Below the pieces are notes generated by a model, which saw nothing but the letters and a program-made list of their open reading frames with translations, was not told the origin of the DNA and did no database searches. The translations under genes and the position numbers were made by a program. Source: JAFGED01 sp964551295 (GTDB lineage: Bacteria > Chloroflexota > Anaerolineae > B4-G1). From it: a stretch of DNA of 64,000 bases. This document shows, in pieces, positions 1-6,347 of this stretch (position 1 is its first letter; every line of letters starts with the position of its first letter). The DNA lies in assembly GCA_964551295.1 (NCBI GenBank), contig CAZKDJ010000002.1, positions 1-64,000 on the forward strand, read 5' to 3'.

Positions 1-31
1 TTTCTGTCTGCTCACTTGTGTGCTATGCAAA

Positions 32-430
32 TCACCCGACTTTCAAACTATGCCCCACCTTCATCGCTTCTCCTACCGGGGAGTTATCCAGTCGCGACTG
101 GGCGCTCTGGCGAATGGTCTTCACTGTCCGCCAATACGGCTCGTTCAGCCGGTCCTTCACTTCTGCCTGAAGCACCTGTGACAACTCGCGCAGCTGCGCG
201 AGGTGCTTGCGACGCCAATTGCGATGGGTGGCTTCGCTGAATACGACGAGCGCCGTGTGCGTGGCTTGCCTTTCGATCTCCTTTCCTTCCGCGTCCTCGT
301 AGGTGTGAGTAAACGTGATGGGCCGCTTGACGCCCCAGTAACGCTTACCGACTTTGCCCATCAGGTAATTATCCTGCAGTTCTTCTAGGCGCTTAAAGAG
401 TCCACATGTATAACAGCATTGTCGATAGAT
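32..430 (-). pseudogene. Transposase-like fragment
   Basis: An open frame on the minus strand ends at a TGA at 32-34. It has an ATG at 361, but the frame stays open upstream to the stop of the neighbouring gene at 431-433, so the 109-residue ORF is probably only part of a larger coding relic. The translation is basic and helical, with a conserved-looking stretch around KRYWGVKRPITFTH and an Arg/Lys-rich helix around NWRRKHLAQLREL. That style is common in the middle region of DDE transposases, but no complete DDE set is visible. The identification as a transposase is an inference from composition and from the debris-rich neighbourhood. It could be any truncated gene. Confidence 0.3.
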
Positions 431-2095
431 TCAGGCTGCCACGCCGATGAGTTGGAAGAGTGTGCGCATTTGAAGCTGGATGGCTTCGTAATGAGCGTCA
501 ATCGGGCTTTGGTTCTTGGGTTTTCTTCCACGTCTAGGCTTGCCAGCTCCAGCCAGGATGGGCTTGATCACCTTGTTCCTCAAGACCAGCAAAGCCATCA
601 CAGCACGCAATCCTTCCGGTATCATTTCGTATCGGCGCGACTTTCCCACCCTGCGAATCACGTTCTTGCCTCGCAGCTTCTTCAGATCATAAGCTGCCTT
701 GCGGGAGGTGTACGTGTCTTCGCTGTACCCCATGAGCTCCTGCACCCTGGCGGCGATATCGGAAGCACGGAATCCGTTGGGGGCAGCAGCGAATCTGGTT
801 ACCGCTTCGATCACCGCCCGCATCCTCGGGCTGTTGATGTCAATGCCGCCGACTCTTGCCCGGCCCACACGCGAGGACTTGGACAGCGTTTCCAGAGTTG
901 TTTCGGCGATGTACGAAACGGCTACGCAGTAAACCACCTCCAAGAATCGGTTCAGCATCTCCTTCAAACGAGACACGATATCAGGCAGCTTGGGCAACGA
1001 TCGCTTCCAGCGTGTGGCTCGCACATTGTGGACAATAGCCTCAATCCGCAGGACGTGTTCGCCTTTGGTATACATCTTGAGGGTGAACTTCCCAAAGTGG
1101 ATTTTGAACACCGTCAGATCATACGTAGGTCTCTCGACCACGACCTCCAATCGGGGCGGCTTCTCGCCTTTGCGCCCCTGGGGACGTTTCTTGGCTCCAA
1201 AGATGGTTTTCAGCCTTTTGACGTCCAACCGGCTGCGGGTGCGATCAACGATGCCCTGTAAAATCTCCTCCATTACACTCCCACGTGTGAACACCAGATT
1301 GCGACTGTACTCCGCCTGATAGATCGAGTAGTCGTAGTGGAAGCCCGTTCTTTCCTGATCCTCCAAGCTCAACCCAAAGCACAGGCACGCCGAGTAAATC
1401 CAACGCTCGCACATCTGGATCAATCGCCCTATCGTCTCCGGAGAGTACAAGGTATCTGCGATTTCGGCCAACTGCGCAGCGTCGGGAACTTCTGTGAAGC
1501 AGTTGCCTTCCTTTGTGAACTCAACACCTTCCTTCTTTGCCTGGCGGGCAACGAACTCGTGGCCATTCACCGCGATCTGGGCACTAAACGGAGGGTGCCC
1601 ACACAGCTTGATCATGACGTGCCCCCATTCAGGGTCCATGATGTGGAACGAGTAGTGGTTCACGTAGGGATATGGTTTCTTCCTTCTGATGTCCAGAGTC
1701 TTGCCGTTCTTGGAACGTTCGACCTCCCAAACCGGCGCCGGCGCTCGGCCCACCAGGATCAGAAACACTCCAGCAAAGTCAGGGTCTTCTGGCAAGTACC
1801 GCTCGGCTATCTCGTGCTTCCGCTGCCCTTGCTTGCAGTGGATAATGGGAATGCCGTGCTTCTTCGCGTGAGCGTGAACACGCCGGCTGAATCGCCCTGC
1901 CATGCGCATCAGGTGAGTCTTGTCCAGATTCTCGTCAGAGCCTTCCAGCCGCCGCTACCATGTGCGGAACCCTCCCGGAGAGCAACCAAGCCGGAAGTAG
2001 CCATTGAGCACGATCCGATCTGCACAGTCATAGGTGCCGTCCAGATAATCCGAGTAATACTCGCTGAATTCGTCCGTCGTATTTATCACTCCCAT
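431..2095 (-). pseudogene. Repeat-family protein of unknown function, interrupted by an amber codon
   Basis: Read from ATG at 2095, the minus strand encodes about 554 residues in a single frame, broken only by a TAG at 1957-1955 (codon 47). The frame before the stop (LNGYFRLGCSPGGFRTW) runs straight on after it (RRLEGSDENLDKTHLMRM). A single TGG-to-TAG change would explain the break. The 492-residue ORF starting at 1909 is therefore only the distal part. I recognise the conserved stretches (MRMAGRFSRRVHAHAK, YVNHYSFHIMDPEWGH, CFGLSLEDQE, TKGEHVLRIEAIVHN) as a large bacterial family that occurs in many copies per genome. No catalytic motif is known to me. Many-copy behaviour suggests a selfish or defence-linked gene, but that is inference. 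It may be dead, translated by readthrough, or restarted at Met 1909. Confidence 0.7.
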
Positions 2096-2204
2096 CGCCC
2101 CCTCTGGTCGGATGATGGGAGCTTAGGAGAAATCGTGTTTCTTGTCAACTGCCCCGAAGGGGCCCTGTCTTCCGGGCGCAGTCCCGGACGACGCGTAGTC
2201 CCTT

Positions 2205-2573
2205 TTACTCCCCACGGGTTGCCATCTGGATGATATGCATAGTCGCGCAGCTCGAGCAGGTCGCTGACCACACTCGCGGCCTGAATGGATTGCAATGCGA
2301 ACGGGGGCTCTGCGCTGACCTCGCCGGCGGTGTAATATTGGATCGTGGTGCTGATCACCCCCGCCCCCAGCGCCAGCGACGTCGGCTGCCCCAGCGCGTC
2401 GTACCCCGCGTCCTGCAAGTAGACCGCCGCGCCCTCGTCGGCGGTGAGGCCATTGACCCGCCCGGCCCTGTCGTAGGTATAGGTCACCACCTCGCCGTCG
2501 GGGTAGGTCAGGGTCTCCGGGCGGTTCAGCGGATCGTAGGTGAAGGCGGTTTTGGAGCAAAAGCCCAGACAAC
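2205..2573 (-). pseudogene. RHS/YD-repeat protein remnant
   Basis: The minus-strand frame contains two recognisable YD repeats: FTYDPLNRPETLTYPDGE followed by TYTYDRAGRV, then a degenerate third (YDALGQPTSL). Full RHS proteins have many such repeats and exceed 1000 residues. Only about 115 residues of homologous sequence remain here, roughly 2208-2550. The 5' side is cut by a palindrome at 2574-2606, and the 3' side runs into unrelated sequence and a stop near 2086. No signal peptide, core-boundary motif or toxin tip remains. It is most simply a decayed fragment of a secreted RHS protein. Confidence 0.65.
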
Positions 2574-2606
2574 AAGTGACCGGCACCCGTAAGGTACCGG
2601 TCACTT
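2574..2606. repeat. Short palindrome abutting the RHS remnant
   Basis: Ten-base arms AAGTGACCGG and CCGGTCACTT enclose a 13-base centre that itself pairs partly (ACC/GGT). It lies exactly where RHS homology ends, as expected for a small palindromic insertion or a transposon end. Confidence 0.6.
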
Positions 2607-2739
2607 CCGGGACGTGAATCCCAGGTGAGATGTGTGGAACGATGGGCTAGCAGCTACTGGAGCCGATTACACAATGACAAGAAAAACGAGACGGTGTTGC
2701 TGTACCCTAGCCCAATCCTTCAACCGCCGCTAAACTCCC

Positions 2740-3021
2740 CTACGAACTGTGAACCGTCTCGAGGCCCCGGTTGCTCAAGCTCAGGGCAAAGAAATCCGGC
2801 TGCCAGAAGGCGGACAGGGGTGACTCTTTCAGCAGGTAGAACAGGCTGGCAAAGTAGATGGTCTTGCCGTGCCCGCGCAGGCCGACGGCGCTGACGACCA
2901 GAGGCGGGTACTCTTTGTAGCCCCGCACGTACATGGGGGGCACCTGCTCGTTACATTCGGGGCAGAAATAGCCTTTCTCCAGGATGAACTGGACGTCGTC
3001 AAGGCAGTATGGACACAGCAT
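2740..3021 (-). pseudogene. Truncated zinc-ribbon/P-loop GTPase-like protein
   Basis: The 93-residue product begins MLCPYCLDDVQF with a second CPEC pair at 20-23, so the N-terminus is a four-cysteine zinc ribbon. A P-loop follows (VVSAVGLRGHGKTIYFASL, residues 42-60) with the GxxGxGKT pattern. The start is convincing: GGAGGT lies five bases before ATG 3021. The protein stops only about 35 residues after the Walker A motif, far short of any GTPase domain and without Walker B or a guanine-specificity motif, so this is a 5' fragment. Zinc-ribbon GTPases of this kind occur beside vWA, PP2C and kinase genes in Chloroflexota and related bacteria. The triad starting at 4771 makes a former functional link plausible. 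Confidence 0.55.
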
Positions 3022-3182
3022 GAGCTACCTCCGTAGCGCCTCTTCCGGCCGCTGCTCCCTGGGCTTGAGAGGGGGTTCCACGCCGCAGGATCGAGGTGAT
3101 GGAAGGGAGCAGTCCCTCCCACAGACCTGGCAGGGATTGTAACACAGTTCGACATGGGGGGCAAACGGGCGCCAAATGCCAG

Positions 3183-3211
3183 TTGCAACACCATATCGGA
3201 AGTGATATAAT
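3183..3211 (+). promoter_or_regulatory. Promoter of the antitoxin/toxin pair
   Basis: TTGCAA (3183-3188) and a perfect TATAAT (3206-3211) are separated by 17 bp. The box ends 29 bp before the antitoxin ATG and is followed by AAGGAGG at 3228-3234. Confidence 0.65.
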
Positions 3212-3240
3212 CAAGCTGAGGCTTTTGAAGGAGGCGCAAA

Positions 3241-3519
3241 ATGAGTAGTGTACCAGAGGTCGTCGAAAAGCGCATCCGGTTGTCGGCAGAATGCGCGGAC
3301 CGTCTTGATCGCCTAGCCCAGACTCATCGTCTGCGCGAAGATCAGGTCATCGAGAAGGCTCTGGACATTCTCTTCAGTTTGACCGATCTGCTGGACGAGG
3401 ACGCCGAACGGCGAGGATGGTCGTTCCTCTCTGAATCCGCCTTGCAGTGCGTGTGGGATAACGAAAAAGACGCCGTCTACGATAACTGGAGGGAATTGTA
3501 TGCCGTTCCAGCGCAGTAG
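3241..3519 (+). CDS. RHH-type antitoxin-like protein
   Basis: This is a 92-residue acidic protein whose N-terminal half (VEKRIRLSAECADRLDRLAQ, then REDQVIEKALDIL) fits a ribbon-helix-helix DNA-binding fold: a basic strand followed by two helices. The C-terminal half is Trp- and Asp/Glu-rich, as expected for a toxin-wrapping tail. ATG 3241 has an AAGGAGG ribosome site seven bases upstream. Its 3' end overlaps the MazF-like gene by 20 bp. Arrangement, size and promoter are those of a type II antitoxin that represses its own operon. The family is assigned from fold pattern and context rather than a signature motif. Confidence 0.6.
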   Translation: MSSVPEVVEKRIRLSAECADRLDRLAQTHRLREDQVIEKALDILFSLTDLLDEDAERRGWSFLSESALQCVWDNEKDAVYDNWRELYAVPAQ

Positions 3520-3847
3520 CGTGGTCCTGGTTCCCTTCCCGTTCAGCGATCTCAGCACAACCAAGGTGAGACCGGCAGTCGTCGTGAGTAGCGCTCTGTA
3601 TCACACAACCGAGCCCGACCTTCTCCTGGCTGCGCTCACTTCCAAGGTTGCAGCGGCCACAGGCCCTCTGGACTATGTATTAGGCGACTGGCAGTCGGCC
3701 GGGTTGCGCTATCTCTCGGCGCTCAAGCCCGTTTTGTTCACGCTCGACCCCGCCCGTGTGCTTCACTGCATTGGCACGTTGACACCGGCGGATATGGCGC
3801 AAATAGACCTACGGCTGCTTCGTGCCCTGGGTTTGAAAACGCCCTAA
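3500..3847 (+). CDS. MazF/PemK-like endoribonuclease toxin
   Basis: The 115-residue product begins RSSVVLVPFPFSDLSTTKVRPAVVVS, the first strands of the PemK/MazF SH3-like barrel with the VRPAVV signature at about residues 25-30. The middle strand (LLLAALTSKV) and the C-terminal helix (MAQIDLRLLRALGL) also match. Members cleave mRNA at short specific sequences and are neutralised by the upstream antitoxin. ATG 3500 lies inside the antitoxin gene and is preceded by GGAGGG at 3488-3493, which supports coupled translation. Nothing appears missing, so the pair is probably functional. The cleavage specificity cannot be read from the sequence. Confidence 0.8.
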   Translation: MPFQRSSVVLVPFPFSDLSTTKVRPAVVVSSALYHTTEPDLLLAALTSKVAAATGPLDYVLGDWQSAGLRYLSALKPVLFTLDPARVLHCIGTLTPADMAQIDLRLLRALGLKTP

Positions 3848-3890
3848 AGCCGCAAAAGATGGGTTAGCGGCTTCCGAGGCCGGTTGCGAG

Positions 3891-4559
3891 GTGGCAAGGG
3901 AAACAAGGCGCACGCACAAGCCCTGGCTCTACCCTCCGGCCCGCCTCTACCCATTCTACGGCATCAAACAGGTGCTCAACATCAATCCCGGCACGGTGCT
4001 GCTGGGCCACTTTTTGCACAAGATCGTCGTCGATAACGAGTTCAAGATCAGCGTCTATATGGGCAACGACAATGCCTACGCCGCGCTGTGGACGCTGATC
4101 GGGGCCAAGCTCTTCTCCCGCGAGGATGGCACCAGTCCCCTCATCGGCTTCAATTGGTCCAACTCGGTGAATAACGAGACCATGGAGATCACAGCCCAGT
4201 TTCGCCGCCGGTTGGGCTTTGAGGACGTCGTGCGCTTCGAGCATCACATCACCGAGACGTACAAATCCATCGTGCGCCAGCCCTATGATCGGTTGGACGA
4301 ATTGGTCGAGATCGCGGATCACGTGGCCAACATCTCGGCCAAGCACGAGGGCGCGCCCCCGGCGAACGAGACGAGACGCGAGCACCCGTCTGACATCCTC
4401 GACTATTTCCGCGACAAGGACGAGGTGGAGGACGCGGGCGATATGCCGTTCCTGCTGCGCAACTATCTTGATAAGCACGACGCGGTGAATCGCACCGCGC
4501 GGGCGCTGACGGAGAATGGGCTGGCGTTCGTGGCGGCACAGGAGTTGCACCGAGCGTGA
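3891..4559 (+). CDS. Hypothetical protein, possibly truncated at the N-terminus
   Basis: This is a 222-residue soluble, acidic protein with no signal peptide or membrane segment. The GTG at 3891 has no good ribosome site and the frame stays open upstream to about 3843, so the original start may have been lost when the toxin locus joined this sequence. The best-conserved-looking parts are INPGTVLLGHFLHKIV and MGNDNAYAALWTLIGAK in the first half. A charged region (EHPSDILDYFRDKDEVED) lies near residue 170. I do not recognise a family or catalytic motif. It is on the same strand as the vWA gene but 211 bp upstream of it and outside the apparent promoter of that unit. Confidence 0.5.
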   Translation: MARETRRTHKPWLYPPARLYPFYGIKQVLNINPGTVLLGHFLHKIVVDNEFKISVYMGNDNAYAALWTLIGAKLFSREDGTSPLIGFNWSNSVNNETMEITAQFRRRLGFEDVVRFEHHITETYKSIVRQPYDRLDELVEIADHVANISAKHEGAPPANETRREHPSDILDYFRDKDEVEDAGDMPFLLRNYLDKHDAVNRTARALTENGLAFVAAQELHRA

Positions 4560-4656
4560 TGCGTGAAACGTAAATGCAGTTGGGTGGCCCGACGATCTAG
4601 TCCCAGAGTACAATCCCAATCTCATTCTCAAGGCCAATGAGAGATTTGGCAAAGTG

Positions 4657-4665
4657 TGGTATACT
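4657..4665 (+). promoter_or_regulatory. Extended -10 promoter of the vWA/PP2C/kinase unit
   Basis: TGG followed by TATACT (4660-4665) forms an extended -10 element, 105 bp before the vWA start. No good -35 hexamer is present, as is usual for extended -10 promoters. A GTAG/CTAC-type palindrome lies between it and the gene, in the leader. Confidence 0.4.
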
Positions 4666-4681
4666 CTCACTATCTGAAACT

Positions 4682-4739
4682 TTAGCCGTGGTTTCTGTCC
4701 GCGCTTGCACGGCCCGCGCGATTTGGAAATCGCGGCTAC
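4682..4739. repeat. GTAG/CTAC-type palindromic repeat, copy 1
   Basis: The imperfect palindrome starts TTAGCCGTGG and ends AAATCGCGGCTAC. Its right half (GCACGGCCCGCGCGATT through CTAC) is nearly the same as the copy at 5489-5544. It lies in the leader of the vWA gene. Confidence 0.65.
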
Positions 4740-4770
4740 ACATCATTATCATCATCACAAGGAGGATGTA

Positions 4771-5475
4771 ATGGAAAGCAGACTTGAAGACGTAGTCGAG
4801 TTCGAGGATAATCCCGAACCCCGTTGTCCCGTGGTGTTGCTCCTCGATACCTCGGGGTCGATGACGGGGCAGCCCGTCGCTGAGTTGAACCAGGCGCTGT
4901 TAGAGTTCGATGAGGCGATGAAGGCGGATGCGCTGGCCGCGCTGCGCGTCGAGGTGTCCATCGTCACCTTTGGCGGGCGCGTGGAGGTGGCCGACGTCGC
5001 GGGGACCGGCACGTCGCTGGATGCCAGCGATGCCTTTATCACCGCCGATGGCTTTCAGCCGCCCACGCTGACGGCGAATGGCGATACGCCGATGGGTGAG
5101 GCGGTACGCAAAGCGCTGACGCTGATCCGGGAGCGCAAGGAAATCTACAAGCGGAACGGCCTCGACTACTTTCGCCCGTGGATCTTTCTCATCACCGATG
5201 GGGAGCCGACCGATTTCGGCTGGGAGTCGGCCGCCGACCAGGTCAAGCAGGAGGAGGCGCGCAAGGGGGTGCTGTTCTACGCCGTGGGCGTTGAGGGTGC
5301 CGACATCCAGAACCTATCGCGCTTCTCCGACCAGCGCCAGCCGCTCAAGCTGAAGGGGCTGGCGTTCCGCGAGCTGTTCCAGTGGCTCTCCAGCAGCCTG
5401 TCGGCGGTGGCCAAGTCGCGCCCCGGCGACCAGGTGCCGCTGCCGGCCGTCGGCTGGGCCTCGATAGACACCTAG
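4771..5475 (+). CDS. TerY-like von Willebrand factor A domain protein
   Basis: The 234-residue single-domain vWA protein has a complete metal-ion site: DTSGS at residues 26-30, the threonine of NGDTPMG at about 106, and the aspartate of ITDGEPTD at 143. Length and pattern match TerY, the vWA partner in the triad of vWA, PP2C phosphatase and kinase genes linked to tellurite/stress-response systems. The start at 4771 is preferred over an upstream in-frame start at 4705 because GGAGG sits at 4761-4765 and the N-terminus then matches the family. It is the first gene of the triad. Its likely role is a metal-dependent scaffold whose state is set by the phosphatase and kinase. No signal peptide is seen, so it should be cytoplasmic. 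Confidence 0.88.
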   Translation: MESRLEDVVEFEDNPEPRCPVVLLLDTSGSMTGQPVAELNQALLEFDEAMKADALAALRVEVSIVTFGGRVEVADVAGTGTSLDASDAFITADGFQPPTLTANGDTPMGEAVRKALTLIRERKEIYKRNGLDYFRPWIFLITDGEPTDFGWESAADQVKQEEARKGVLFYAVGVEGADIQNLSRFSDQRQPLKLKGLAFRELFQWLSSSLSAVAKSRPGDQVPLPAVGWASIDT

Positions 5476-5488
5476 CGCGCCAGATAGA

Positions 5489-5544
5489 GTAGCCGCGACT
5501 TTGGCCGTGCTTCACGGCGCGCGCGATTGCGAAATCGCGGCTAC
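5489..5544. repeat. GTAG/CTAC-type palindromic repeat, copy 2
   Basis: The ends GTAGCCGCGA and TCGCGGCTAC are perfect inverted repeats, with an internal GGCCGTGC/GCACGGC hairpin. It fills most of the vWA-PP2C intergenic gap and could fold in the mRNA. Confidence 0.75.
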
Positions 5545-5561
5545 AAGGCGGGGTAAGGCAG

Positions 5562-6335
5562 ATGAACGACAAGTGGCGCGTATTTGGAGCGTCGGTGCGG
5601 GGGACGTCCCACCAGGCAAACGACGTGCCCTGCCAGGACGCTCACGCATATCGGGTGTTCCCCCGGGGCGAGCTGGTCGTCGCCGTGGCCGATGGCGCCG
5701 GGTCGAGCGAGCGCTCGGACGAGGGAGCACAAGTGGCCGTGCGAGAGGCTGTGGCCTCGTTGGCCTCGGTGATCGAGGGTCGCTTTGACTGGAGCCAGTC
5801 ATCGTGGCAAGAGGCGATGCAGGAGGCGTTCCGCCAGGCGCGTGCGGCACTCGATGAGCTGGCCGCGCGCGAGGAGGTGGATCTGCGCGCCTTTGCCGCG
5901 ACGCTGACGTGCGCAGTCGCCACCGACGACCGGTTGGTCGTGGGCCAGATCGGCGACTGTGTCGCCATCGCCGCCGACACGTTCGGTGATCTGTCCACTG
6001 TGGTCCAACCCCAGAAGGGCGAGTACGCCAGCGAGACCTATTTCCTCACCGGGCCCGACGCGCTGGACACTGTCGAGGTTGAGATCGTCTCCCGCCAGGT
6101 CAAGTCGCTGGCCGTGATCAGCGACGGACTGACGCGGCTGGCGGTCAAGCTGCCCGATTACGCGCCTGCCGCCCGGTTCTTTGATCCCCTGTGGGCCTTT
6201 GCCGTCGAGGCGGAGGATGAGGCGCAGGCCAAAGCGGAGATGGCCGCCTTCCTGGCCTCCGAGCGGGTGTGCGCCCGCAGCGACGACGACAAGACCCTCG
6301 TGCTGGCTGTCCGGCCGAAAGGGCCCTTTGCGTAA
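5562..6335 (+). CDS. PP2C-type serine/threonine phosphatase
   Basis: The 257-residue protein has the metal-binding motifs of PP2C (PPM) phosphatases: VADGAGS with Asp44, the ATLTCAV strand, GQIGDC with Asp132, ISDGL with Asp188, and a C-terminal SDDDKTL around 240. No regulatory or membrane domain is attached. It should remove phosphate from Ser/Thr residues, most likely on the vWA partner or the downstream kinase protein. It lies 86 bp after the vWA gene and 12 bp before the kinase gene, which supports co-transcription. The ribosome site is weak (AAGG), so translation may depend partly on upstream reading. Confidence 0.9.
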   Translation: MNDKWRVFGASVRGTSHQANDVPCQDAHAYRVFPRGELVVAVADGAGSSERSDEGAQVAVREAVASLASVIEGRFDWSQSSWQEAMQEAFRQARAALDELAAREEVDLRAFAATLTCAVATDDRLVVGQIGDCVAIAADTFGDLSTVVQPQKGEYASETYFLTGPDALDTVEVEIVSRQVKSLAVISDGLTRLAVKLPDYAPAARFFDPLWAFAVEAEDEAQAKAEMAAFLASERVCARSDDDKTLVLAVRPKGPFA

Positions 6336-6347
6336 AAGAGATCATCG

